Origin: Coptis chinensis
Taxonomy: Eukaryota > Streptophyta > Magnoliopsida > Ranunculales > Ranunculaceae
Reading direction: 5' to 3'
Assembly (NCBI GenBank): GCA_015680905.1
Contig: CM027379.1
Span: forward strand, 95,221,001 to 95,285,000
Length of the DNA stretch: 64,000 bases
Each line of letters starts with the position of its first letter. Within the stretch, counting starts at the first letter, position 1. Made by a program: the position numbers and the translations under genes. Shown here in pieces: positions 11,412-21,417 of the stretch. The notes under the pieces are model-generated. The model worked only from the letters and a program-made list of their open reading frames with translations. It was not told where the DNA came from and searched no databases.

Positions 11412-13620
11412 GTATACATTATCGGTTTATCAACGTAACATTCTCTGCTTTTCGTGGTGTATATTATTTATTATCATTAAATTTTTTTATAATTTCCTTT
11501 TATTAATGAAAAGCATGTGTTTTTAAGAAAGACAAATCAACATTCGAAGTTTTGAGTTTCAATTTAAATCATTAGCCATCGCACAGTTTTGGGTCCTCGA
11601 AGAAAGACACGTTGATTGGTACTTACAGACTGGACATGTTGCAACACTGGCTTGAGCCGATTAACGCCCATCTGCTCAAAAATTTGCCCAAATTGTTCTC
11701 GCATTTCAGATTTCTCGTATGTTGTTTAGGACTAGGGTTTTCATTATTATTTTTTTTCTTCTCGGCGTTTATTTAAGAATGTTGTTTTCCTAATATTCTT
11801 ACTCAATTGTGATCGACTTTCATGTTAACCAGCCTTTGGGGTCATACAAGATATGCTTCGAAGTTCTTATAGTTAGAGTATTAGCGTCTCAAAACCGGAT
11901 AGTGCTATCATTCTTCCGTGATTTATCATCTCGTGGATACATGATCATGTTTCAAGCACATTTTTGTCCGTGATGAGATGTTTTCAAGGTGATATATGCT
12001 ACTATTGTTGTAGGACAAGAATATTTGTATTTACAGAATGTATGTTATATTTCTTGTTCTTAACATTCTTTCACCTTTGTCTTCCGGGTTTATAGGCTGC
12101 TTTGATTTTCTTGCGGCTTATTGGAACATCCATGTGCCAAGGTGTATATCAATGTCTTGTTTAGTTTGATTTATAAGTCAACATCACTTATTCATGTGTT
12201 CTCTTGCGGGACGCTTCTTTTCCTCACCGACATAAATGTTAAGAGGTGGTCTTTGTTAGAATCCTAATCAAAGCACTTGACAAGTGTTCTAGTTCATATG
12301 GCCCGAAGGGAAGTTAATTACAGAAAGCGAAGTTATAATTGTGGTTTTACTCTGTGTAATTGGTGCTTTCGTGTTCAAGTCCATTGCCTTGATTTGTGGT
12401 TCACAAACTTCCTTGCAAATCTAGTGTATATGATAAGTAAGTATATTTTGTGAGTGATTTTTATATTCTTTCCAATCCATATCTTGTTGGAAAGTGTGTG
12501 TTGATTTGTCTTATTCAAATGACCTTATTTTTGTTTCATATATTCCGCACCACATTCTAAAGTTATGCGGGTAACCTTTTTGAACTTAGTGTCCGATCAT
12601 GACTCACAAGGTTTATATGAATATTTCTTTTTAGCGTTGAGCATTACAATGAATAATGAGTTCTTATTTGTATTGTTTATTTCTCCTTTTATGTAAGATT
12701 TCCTTGCGTCTTAGTTTATTAACATTCTGTTAGAACTGTGATGAGTAGAATCCATTAAGCAAAATAAAGTGATAGATAAGAAACAATGTGTTGTATCCAA
12801 TCTATCATAAGCTGTTATCTAAAATCGAACACAACATCTTATTTTTCTCCCCGGGTGCAATAGATCCAATTTATTTGTTGGTTTCATAGCCATGCTAATG
12901 CTCTTGAGGTGTTTAGAAAGCTGAGAGTTATATGTAGAGGCATAGGTTGGTTTTCACAGAAGTAGTCAATTTGCACAAGGAAGGATCAAGTTTAATGGGG
13001 ACAAATTTAGATTGGAGGAAGGAAAATATTATTTAGAAAGGCAAAGAATAAAATTATACTTGTTAGATTCCATGTTACATGAACACGCCATATTAAAAAA
13101 AATCATGTCGGATAGAACACAAACACATATTGCATCGATATACCTCAATTTGAAATATATCGTTTGTGTAAGACACATCATTATCAATGTCACATAAGGA
13201 CGCATGTATCCTTGTCAATGTAACTTACACTACCGAAGCTCGCTATTGAGTGTCCATTCGGTCAGCTCAATCCTATTTCATTATAAATCCTCGATCAAAC
13301 TTGCGTTCCCGGGCACTATGAGGGGGTGGGGGATTTTAACACTCAATTTCTCGTTCGATCTCTAACCTCAAATTTTTCGTTTAGTTTATTTTTTTATTTT
13401 TAATTTTAATTTATTTTTTTGTGTTTTTTAGGAAGAAGTTAGTTGGGCTATTGAGAAATGAGAGGTTGGCTAATTTGATTGGGTGTTGTTGTGAAGGAAA
13501 TGAGAGGTTGTTAGTTGTTTGAGTTTATGCCGAGCTAAACGCTTAGCTAAGCATCTTTTTCACTGTAAGTAGTTTTTAGTTGATTTAAACAAATGTAGGT
13601 TACTACTTATACTTAAGTAG
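11412..13620. other. No recognisable gene; intron-like and repeat DNA
   Basis: There are short coding-looking traces at 11574-11725 (one strand reads LQTGHVATLA, the other REQFGQIFEQMG) and at 11830-11995, but no family match that I can defend. The rest is AT-rich. The short ORF at 13012-13197 has no recognisable motif. Confidence 0.4.
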
Positions 13621-13689
13621 TAATGTGGCTCTCACTCTCATTCTCTTCTCAGCAGCAGAAGAAAGAGCAGATCTGAAAACCCAACCATG

Positions 13690-13801
13690 GTGTTCATCAA
13701 CAATTCAACTGGTAGGATCGGTGGCATCTCAACAATTCAAAGAAGCACCGGTTTGGCACCAAAGCAACGATTCATCTTTTTTCCATGATTGCTTCGTCGA
13801 G
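13690..13801 (+). pseudogene. Possible class III peroxidase exon end
   Basis: The only support is FFHDCFVE at about 13775-13801, directly followed by GTAATA, which could be a splice donor. Class III peroxidases have the distal-histidine motif FHDCFV close to an exon border. The sequence before it does not align clearly with the expected upstream residues. Eight residues and a donor make a weak case, and chance is a real alternative. Confidence 0.3.
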
Positions 13802-14172
13802 GTAATAATCTACAATTCGACTCTTTTTTCATGACTGCCCGTTGAACTGTTGATTTACTTCAAATGTGCAATATAGAATTTTGTGTAGTTCGAAGCTAAC
13901 GTGCACCTGTAGTCCAGTCCACAAATCAAGTAGCATTGATACATAATGAGTCTCGACACTAAACATGCACTTTGGCTTATTTGTTTTATGATTATGATTT
14001 ATGAGTGTCGTATCGCTCAAAGCACAAGTGTCATTCTGGTGCATTATACTATTATAGCAAGGACCACGGTAGTAATGACTGAGAATTGAATTTTTGTTGT
14101 ATTTGTTGCCTTCATTATCTTCTTTAGTCAATCACATTTCACATATTTTTTGGTCTCTTTCTCACATCCACA

Positions 14173-16360
14173 ATGGTTGGAGAACAAGCTCTTCTTTCTA
14201 CTGAGATTGTTAACCGTGGAATTGAATCATCAGGTCCCTGATGCAGGTTCACTAACTTTTCAAGTAAGGGTATGTCATCGCTTACCTGATTTTGGTCAAT
14301 CGATTGAACCTTAAGTATCTGAAACTAGGATACCATTATCTTATCAACCATGCGATATATCTTGCAACTATACCAGTGTTGGTGTTGGTGTTTAGTGCTG
14401 AAGTAGGAAGTATTAGTAGGGAGGGGCTATGGACCAAGATATGGGAAGATACAGCGTTACGACCTTGCTACACTTGCTTGCTCTCTTTTGGCGTGTAAGT
14501 GTTTATACTGTTGGTCTACTTCATGTCAAGGCTTAGGCCTATATATCTCATCAATTTTGTGTGTTATCGACCTGATGATGAGCTCAAGGTAATGCAATCA
14601 TTTACTCAGATTAAGGGCCTGAATGGTATCATATAAATGCATCAAATAGTACTCATATAGTTTTATTTCTTATATTGATTGCATAGCCTTCTAAGTCTAC
14701 ACTGAAATATGGATATCAGTATATTGTGTCAATGGATATGAATGAATCACTACTTTCATAAACTATCTGTTTAAAATTCATAAAACATATGATGCATGAA
14801 ATCAATTCAACCTTTAACCCACGTACATCTGATATGTCTGATTTGTTTTTAGTCGTAGATCAGAAGTGGCAACTTAAGTAGAAACATATACTTAAAAGTT
14901 TAATTAATTAATAGCAGACTAACTTCATGTGAATTTTGAGAAACTGTAGCAGTTTAATAAACTCATCACTTCCATTTGAAGTAGTTGAAGTTGACGTAGT
15001 TATAATGCAATTGATTTGTAACCAAGAATAATAGAAACACCACTAAGTGTCATAATGTCATTGGATATGTAAGAAGTTAGATAAGCAATAATTCACAATA
15101 CATGGAAGATACTAACATGCACATTGTCATCAAATTGGAAAGATGATATCGAGCATACATGACCTCCAAGATAAAGAGACAAGAGTCCGCGATTAGACAA
15201 TGAGCAGAGTAAGGTGCGAGAGGATGACATGCGTACACGGGACCTAGTTCTCGCCGAGGATTTCCTATGTTTTTTTCGTTATAAAATTGTGAGTTTTTGA
15301 AAAGATCCCCTACTTAAGTTGTATGCTTAATAGAAAGTAAAATTAAAGCTTGTGATGAACATCAGAACATGTCAATTAGGTGTTCTATTTTTGTCATAAT
15401 TTTAGGTTCAACCAAATGAACCAACTGCCACATTCACTATCAAAGTTTTCACTTTTCACTACCGAACTCTTGGTCTACAAAGATGACTTTGGTGTAAGAC
15501 CTATACCAAGACTTGATCATATCTTAACTCCTTAAAATCTAGTGTCCAATAGAATCAATATACAATTTATACCATGATCACAACCTTTAATTTAAAAGTG
15601 AAGTTAATTATCTTTGCTTTACAACGCATTAGTAGTCATGAGGTCCGACAAAATCATAAGTGGTCTTTTTATTTAGAGTGTTTTAGGGTTCTACGGCATT
15701 AACATTTGAATTATGGAACAGGTATCCAAGGAGGATTTTATTGAGTTAGCTCGAAAATCTGGTAAATTTGATGAAGCAAGTCTTGAATTTCAAAACCGAA
15801 TTCTAGAAGCATCTGGCATTGGTGATGAGACATACATACCCCAGGCAATATGGTCACCGGAGAATTGTTCAACCATGAAAGAAGGCCACGCAGAAGCTTC
15901 AACAATCATCTTTGGCCCTTGATGAACTGTTTGAAAAATGTCGAATTCGTCCAAAGGATGTTGGAGTTCTTGTTGTTAATCTGTAGCCTCTTCAACCCTA
16001 CTCCATCATCATCACCATGATAGTAAATCACTACAAGATGAGAGGGAACATCCTTAGCTTCAATCTTGGGGGGATGTGATGTAGTACGGGCATCATTGCT
16101 ATTAATTTGGCTCGGGACATGCTCCAAGCTAATCCAATTAACTATGCTATCGTGGTGAGAACGGAGATGGTCACTTTTAACTGGTACCCTGGTCGCAGAA
16201 CCGTTCAATGCTTATACCAAATTGTTACTTCCGCATGGGATGCTCTATTGTACTTCTCTCAAACCAAAGACCAGATTTCCAACAGGCTAAGTATCGTCTT
16301 GAGCACCTTGTCCAAACTCATAAAGGTCTTCGATGACCGAGCTTCGGTATTCAATACATT
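14173..16360 (+). pseudogene. KCS10: FIDDLEHEAD-type 3-ketoacyl-CoA synthase pseudogene
   Basis: KCS10/FIDDLEHEAD condenses malonyl-CoA with acyl-CoA in very-long-chain fatty-acid elongation at the ER. Exon 1 (14173-14588) opens with MVGEQALLSTEIVNRGIE, then after frameshifts [20 protein letters not shown] and [12 protein letters not shown] (first membrane segment), and FMSRLRPIYLINFVCYRPDD. The intron 14589-15721 has GT..AG ends. Exon 2 begins [19 protein letters not shown] and continues through [15 protein letters not shown] and FRMGCS to [14 protein letters not shown]. The nucleophile cysteine is still encoded (16080-16082), but the glycine codon before it is TGA. The C-terminal half is absent, including the catalytic His and Asn regions. 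There are several frameshifts and stops. The N-terminus and LSTEIVNRGIE point to the FDH clade rather than other KCS. Confidence 0.88.
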
Positions 16361-17060
16361 CTTTAATCATTTTTGTGTTAGCCCCTAGATTCCGTAAATT
16401 CATATACCATTTTTGAAACCCGCAATTAACTAACACAAACTATCAATCTTTAGGAGGGATACATAAAATGGAAGTTGGTTATAAAGTTGTCAAATAGTAA
16501 TGGCCTATAGCTTCTTTGATATCCTAGTGGCATGGTTACTTTCGTGTTACTAATTTGGTAGACTAGAAACTATGTCACTTAGTTTTAATGAGTATAAGTG
16601 AACCTATTGTTGTATATATCTCTCGTTACATTTTAAAGTAGAAGTCTATCTAAACTCTTTTGTTAAATGAAACAGGTAATATGCATGTGGCATTTGTTTG
16701 TTGCCGACCTTGAAGGATAGAGGTGGTCGATATTGCCACTTGGACATTTTCTAATAAGAAGACTTTCTTTATAGCTAGTTAGTTGTAAGCATAGTGTAAT
16801 GTACTTTTTTGCTTGGAAAATTGAAGTATTTGGTGTTTACAAATGACTTGATAATTTTGAGTGATGAAATGAATGTTTTATTCTTGAATGGAATTGTGTA
16901 TTTTATGGAAATGACTGTTTTTTCAAAGAGTTGTATCTTGGCTAGTTCATATAGCAATCGGTGGTGGCTAGGGCTAGTTGTATCTTGAATAATATAATAA
17001 TAATAATTGGTTGCTATATATCCACGGTGGATGTATAACAACTAATTATTATTATTATTA
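16361..17060. other. No gene seen
   Basis: AT-rich DNA after the truncated ketoacyl-CoA synthase. The remaining exon sequence expected for that gene is not found here. A run of TTA/ATT trinucleotides (ataataataataatt) at 16990-17062 leads into the subterminal repeats of element D. Confidence 0.5.
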
Positions 17061-17326
17061 TTTTCTAAAAATATTTTTTGTGGCGTAAAATGAAGTCACA
17101 AAATTTGTGTCGCCTAACATTTTGTGATGCCATTTTGACGTCACAAATTTTGTGACGTTAAAATATTGTGACGTTACAAAATTTGTGACGCCAGTTATTT
17201 GTGACACCAAACTAGCGTCACAAAAAAATGGGCATAATTGTGACACTATATTTGTGATGCCAAAATAGTGTCACTAAAATTATTTGTGATTATTTTGGCA
17301 TCACAAAAAACTGTTTTGGTGTAGTG
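17060..17326 (+). repeat. 3' subterminal repeats and TIR of element D
   Basis: At least ten copies of gtgacg, gcgtcaca and tgatgcca variants occur in both orientations, ending in aactgttttggtgtagtg. The density of short inverted motifs is typical of CACTA subterminal DNA and differs from the ataccacgg motif set of A and E, so D belongs to another family. Confidence 0.75.
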
Positions 17327-17499
17327 TGGTCTCATTTTCGAAGTTCGAGACATAAGTTTCATCGAGGAGGTTAGAGTTCTCTTCTTTTTAGCTTTCAATG
17401 ACATGCTGGATTGCCTTGTTGCAGGTTGTTGAGACATTACTTTCTACTACTGTTAATTGATCAAATGGCTGCGGGCCTATTCTGGGTAGTTGCAGGAGT

Positions 17500-17702
17500 G
17501 TCTAGAGAGATGGTTATAGCTAATACACTTGGAGCAAAGATATTGGTGTTAGCTAGAAAGGCATAGTAGGAGGAAATTGGTGATGGAGCTAATCTAACGA
17601 TATCATTTCTAGGGAACTTTTACAAAATGCTGAGGAGCTTATCAAGTCTGGATTGCACCCGAGTGAAATTATTAGTGGATACACTAAAGCTATTGTTGAT
17701 GT
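17500..17702 (+). pseudogene. CCT8: CCT8 (TCP-1 theta) chaperonin fragment
   Basis: CCT8 is a subunit of the cytosolic TRiC/CCT folding chamber. The translation shows GAKILVLARKA, two stops where family members have QQ, EEIGDGANLTISF, then after a frameshift GELLQNAEELIKSGLHPSEI and ISGYTKAI. This is the equatorial-domain segment with the GDGAN loop, which includes the catalytic aspartate region of group II chaperonins. Only about 70 residues remain. It lies 170 bp after the 3' end of element D, within element A and on the + strand like the other captured pieces. Confidence 0.85.
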
Positions 17703-17892
17703 CGGTATATAGTATAAACAAGCTCCACTCCTATCACTTACAAGCTGGATGGTTCTAGATAATGCATAAGAGTTCTATACCAGATAAATATATTGACCAT
17801 ATGTATATATAGTATATCTCAAATTGAATATACACTTCCATTTCTATATTCAGAAAAGGTGACACGAGTCTTGGAAGCTAAACGTGACTCCC

Positions 17893-18255
17893 CTAGAGAA
17901 TTTCAGCCACTACCGTTTTATTACATTCAAATATGAAAGCTTCTATTTGATCAGTATGTAGTTCAAGCTGAACCTCATATGTTTGCAGTATTGCTTCTCT
18001 GATGCATTTATCCTTCTTTTCTTTTTTGGACAACAGTGCTTTTGATGACATCCCAGATGTATATATATATGGTGAGTCACATGACTGTTTATGCCCATTT
18101 TCTTTATCCATTTGGATTTTTCTGACTGTTCTCTTTAATGTTCGATTTTCTTAAAGGTAAGATCTCTGATCGAGGACATAAGGGATGTGAGGTTTCATAA
18201 AAATGCGTTGAGGCTGGCTTCCAGAAAATCTACCTTTCGAGCATATGCAGTCAAG
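17893..18255 (+). pseudogene. PSF2: GINS complex subunit PSF2 fragment
   Basis: PSF2 (GINS2) is part of the CMG replicative helicase. Three short exon pieces lie in order: about 17893-17960 (REFQPLPFYYI, a stop, KLLFDQY), about 18037-18075 (FDDIPDVY) and 18157-18255 (VRSLIEDIRDVRFHKN, then FRAYAVK), the last flanked by AG and GT. This is the PSF2 stretch from the conserved PLPF motif through the LIEDIRDVR helix. The first piece has an internal stop and the third carries substitutions after RFHK. Introns are retained, which fits DNA-level capture into element A. Confidence 0.8.
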
Positions 18256-18259
18256 GTAT

Positions 18260-19255
18260 ATTCATTTTTTTACCTGTGTGAATTCAATGCTTTCAATGAC
18301 TGCGAAGTGGGTAGAGTTGGTACTTACCTTGTAGGGTTTATGTTAGCTGCCTGACACTTAAATGTTGTAATCTATATATACTGAAAACATTGCTTCTAGT
18401 CATTTTATTAAAACAAAGAAGGCCCCGGTTATACTTTTGAACATATATTCCACTTTTAGTAGCCAGTTTGCACATGTTAGAAATTGGAAGGGAATAAGGT
18501 CATAGAATTCAAATGTTCCCACCTTGGTATATTTGGTCAAAGCTAAAATAAGTTTGATTAAATTACGATGATCACAGAAAATCAAAAATATAGAAATTAT
18601 TATTTGATGGGATGGTTACATAGCTTTTAAGATTACCATAAAAGTGATCCACTAATTGGACTCATTAGATATAGGAGTTTTCCTCCTACCTAAACGGTGC
18701 ATGCATGCATGCTCCTAATATCTTTGTGGTGGTAAGGGATCTATCTGAATGAAACCGGCCAATAGTATTGTAGGTTTGCTGAATTTCGGCATTAAGTCAT
18801 GGCCAAAGTAAGTGTTTTCATATTTTTGTTCTTTCACTTCGTCAAGTATTGACTCATGGCTAGTGTAGTTATTTTTTATTTTTTATTTTTATTTATTTTT
18901 AATTTTTTCCAATAGGTGGTGTAGTTGTAGTTAATTTTTCTTTGTCATTCATTGAGAATTACTCAAGTTCGATTGCTCTACCTCATTGTAAGCTTGTAGC
19001 ACTTTACACTACCATTTGACATGTGTTATCTTTAAACATGTATACATCACATTAGGTCTCAAGCCAATAATCTTAAATGTTGTTGGTAATCTACTGAAGA
19101 TTTTAAAAGAAGTGACATTCAATCACTTATATTCCTAAACTAGCTTTTTGGTCTATGTCATGCGAAAGTACATGTTCTTTATTTTATGTTTTATTAAGGT
19201 TGATAGTTGATATTCATCAGTCAAGAATGTGGAAGTTCTTATCGATTTCTCTCTT
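18260..19255. other. No gene seen between GINS2 and the Ulp1 tail
   Basis: AT-rich DNA with a T-rich block near 18868-18915. I see no conserved reading frame on either strand. Upstream exons of the Ulp1-like gene, such as the Cys-box exon, are not recognisable here. Confidence 0.5.
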
Positions 19256-19259
19256 GCAG

Positions 19260-19419
19260 GTGATTCAAGATAAGGGATATGTCGGCCATGTAACTTAACT
19301 AGAACTGAAGGAGACATACACGCAAAGATGAACTTGACGGTGTTCGACTTCGATATTATTCAGTTCATCCGGGGAAAATGGGGTATTTCAAATTCGAAGC
19401 GAATGAGGATGAGTTTTAG
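19260..19419 (+). pseudogene. Last exon of a CACTA Ulp1-like gene
   Basis: After a clean acceptor (ctcttgcag) the translation gives LELKETYTQ, then with a one-base slip DELDGVRL, and a frame ending KFEANEDEF at TAG 19417. The last exon of the Ulp1-like protease in element E reads LSLKDTYTQEELDVVRLEIL (40819-40731) and also lies 0.6-0.8 kb from the TIR. I infer that element A descends from an E-like coding element and kept only the tail of this gene. The sequence after VRL differs, so the ends are not strictly alignable. Confidence 0.6.
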
Positions 19420-19709
19420 CTATGTTAGGACCCTCCAATTTAATTTATGAGTCTTCCATTTTAATTTATGAAAAGGAATTTGAAGTTTGTTTTCTTAGTG
19501 CACTCAAAAAAATTAATGGAAGTTTTTTTTTTATTATTATTATCTTTTTTTGCAATGTTTGATAGTTTATTATACATTTTGGAATTTGTTGGGAAGATGG
19601 AAATGTTGTATGTAGGCAGGCTGTGTAAATTTTGTTATGCAGGTTCGGTTTTTAAGTGGAAGACTGTTACTAGCATTGGAAGACTGTTACTAGCATTATT
19701 ATTATATAT

Positions 19710-20018
19710 ATATATATACCACAGTTTGGACTAAACCGTAGTGTTTAGTATAACTATATACCACGGTATTATAACACATACACTAATATAAACCACGGTT
19801 TCAATAGCTTATATACCACGGTTCTGTTGACAACCATGGTATATAATGGGCATACAAACCACGGTTCTTTGAAAAACTGTGGTATCCGTTAAATATATAT
19901 ACCACAATTTTGCTATTATATATATACCACACCACCTATTGTCACGATTGTATAACAGTGGTAAATATATTTATACCACACTTAAAAACAGTGGTATAAG
20001 TGTTATTCTGTAGTAGTG
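19710..20018 (+). repeat. 3' subterminal repeats and TIR of element A
   Basis: About ten copies of tataccacgg, aaccacggtt or acagtggtat lie in both orientations, ending in ttattctgtagtagtg. It mirrors the 5' subterminal region at 3910-4200. Confidence 0.85.
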
Positions 20019-20161
20019 TTTAAATTTTGCAATTCTATATTATTTATCATTGTCCTTTTAGTTTTTAATTTTCGTATGGTAATTTGTTTTTACTTAATTA
20101 TTCTCATCATACTCTAATATTTGTTTATCCTTTTCTAAACAGGTCACAATTTTTTCACACA

Positions 20162-21136
20162 ATGGAAGCTCCAAAGATGATTCCAGAACAATCTTTCCAC
20201 TCGTTGCTGAATTCTCCGGCATATGGACATCTTTTCAGAGACTACATCACTCGAGTTGGTTGGAACTCTCTTATTCTACACCCGGAGCAGACATACTCCC
20301 CAGGTTTGGCAACTTATTTTTATGATAACATGGAAGATCTACCAGCTGTCCAGGGTTTCCCTTTGAATAGTTTTACACTATGTATTGGTAACACCCGACA
20401 TGCTTTTTATGAGCCAACAGTGGCTATGGCTCTAGACCTTCCTCCTCTTCAGCCAGATCTCCCCATTCAATACATGATAGAGAATGACCTTAATGACTAT
20501 TCTAGGGAAGATTTTGCTGCCCGGTATGGCGATGGCCTTGCCCACGTCAAAGAACGTGCCGAAGCTGGCCAATGGCCGGAATTCACTATTCCACTAGCCA
20601 GTATGACCATGAATGTTGGAACTGCCATGTTATTTATTCTTCTGAACATCATGGGGGATTGGCATTTTTCCACTGCATCAAAGTCAGTATGTAAGACATT
20701 CCATGCATTGGCCCAGCAACATACCACCTTCGACATTACAGAACTAGTAATTGAGAATCTTAAGAAGGCCCGGTCTTTTCGGCAACACTATATCACCCTG
20801 CCAGTAACAGCATGCAGGATAGTGAGGACGTACTTCCCTGAGTTTGCGGCCACCTTTCAGGACTGGGTAAAGGTCGACTCTATGTGTCCAACAAACAAGA
20901 TAATTCGTTCTTTGCGATTTCGGACATGGACACGCCCTGCAAGGTATCTTAAGAAAGTTTGCTCTTTCCCTAATGATGATAAAATGATAGCTCATTTAGA
21001 CAATGCAAAGAAGAGGAAGTGGAGTGAAGTCTGGAAAGCTATGATAGATTGGCGGGATGCGAAGGAATGGCATTTCTACGGGGACGAGGCAAGGAGGGAC
21101 TATCCCCCAGTTCAAGGATGGGGCAATGTGAGTTGA
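20162..21136 (+). CDS. Putative plant transposon protein (Transposase_32-like), open
   Basis: This is an uninterrupted frame of 324 residues from ATG 20162 (MEAPKMIPEQSF). The frame runs 78 bases further upstream without an ATG, so 20162 is the likely start. It shares layout with the broken ORF at 2807: IPEQSF, RVGWNSLI, an aromatic FYDNM strand, LCIGNTRHAFYEP, a hydrophobic MTMNVGTAMLFILLNIMGDW stretch and a basic C-terminus. The family is found in plant retroelements and its function is unknown. It lies upstream of the 3' LTR at 24413 and of a tttgggggtggtg tract at 21349, consistent with an accessory ORF between pol and the 3' LTR. It is probably transposon-encoded rather than a host gene. 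The lack of stops suggests it is younger or more constrained than its partner. Confidence 0.65.
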   Translation: MEAPKMIPEQSFHSLLNSPAYGHLFRDYITRVGWNSLILHPEQTYSPGLATYFYDNMEDLPAVQGFPLNSFTLCIGNTRHAFYEPTVAMALDLPPLQPDLPIQYMIENDLNDYSREDFAARYGDGLAHVKERAEAGQWPEFTIPLASMTMNVGTAMLFILLNIMGDWHFSTASKSVCKTFHALAQQHTTFDITELVIENLKKARSFRQHYITLPVTACRIVRTYFPEFAATFQDWVKVDSMCPTNKIIRSLRFRTWTRPARYLKKVCSFPNDDKMIAHLDNAKKRKWSEVWKAMIDWRDAKEWHFYGDEARRDYPPVQGWGNVS

Positions 21137-21417
21137 TGCATATACATATTTGTTTTACGTTTTGATGTGAAATAAATAAATAACCTAACAGTGTGCTACT
21201 CTAACAGTATGCTTCTACTTTTATGATGTATAATATATAGTGTGTTACAATAAATTTCTGTGGAAGATGTCAGCTTTATTTTTGCTCAAAGCCTCTCAGG
21301 TATACTCTTTCTTCCTCTTAACACTTTGAGGACACAGTGTCCGACTGTTTGGGGGTGGTGAGAACCTTTTGCAAAAATTAGGCATGCATAGTTGTATATA
21401 GTTACTTAATGTCTAAA
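21137..21417. other. Retroelement spacer with polypurine-like tract
   Basis: At 21325-21363 the phrase cactttgaggacacagtgtc is followed by tttgggggtggtg. The same arrangement (gaggacaagcaaagtg, then tttgggggtggtg) stands immediately before the 3' LTR at 24413. The element therefore carries two copies of its polypurine-tract motif. Confidence 0.55.

Larger units (their letters stand above)
8769..17326 (+). mobile_element. Nested CACTA element D (CACTACACCA family)
   Basis: CACTACACCATAACTGC starts at 8769. The complement of the 3' end at 17326 reads CACTACACCAAAACAGTT. Both are flanked by TGG (8766-8768 and 17327-17329). Subterminal DNA on both sides carries tgtgacg and gcgtcaca motifs. These three agreements support pairing the ends into an 8.56-kb element nested in A. 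Difficulty: MOR1 exons lie both before 8769 and inside (9475-11411). Either D captured part of a MOR1 copy already next to it, or one end belongs to a different element and the TGG match is chance (1 in 64). Confidence 0.55.
3910..20018 (+). mobile_element. CACTA element A with captured host gene pieces (Pack-CACTA)
   Basis: The 5' end CACTACTACAGAATGACAC at 3910 and the reverse complement of the 3' end at 20018 (CACTACTACAGAATAACAC) match for about 27 of 30 bases. Both ends are flanked by TTT (3907-3909 and 20019-20021), the 3-bp duplication expected for CACTA elements. Subterminal DNA on both sides carries many copies of ataccacgg and its complement. No TNP2 or TnpA gene is recognisable inside. 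The interior holds fragments of MOR1, a PDR transporter, KCS10/FIDDLEHEAD, CCT8 and GINS2, plus a Ulp1-like last exon next to the 3' end, all on the + strand. It is probably non-autonomous and mobilised by a relative such as element E. Weak point: TTT is a low-complexity target duplication. Confidence 0.85.

Noticed and set aside
19468-19734. 88-codon frame (+) between the Ulp1 tail and the TIR
   Set aside because: Leucine/isoleucine-rich translation of T-rich DNA that runs into subterminal repeats.
20497-20995. Two minus-strand frames of about 80 codons
   Set aside because: Antisense to the open transposon-protein ORF, whose motifs lie on the + strand.
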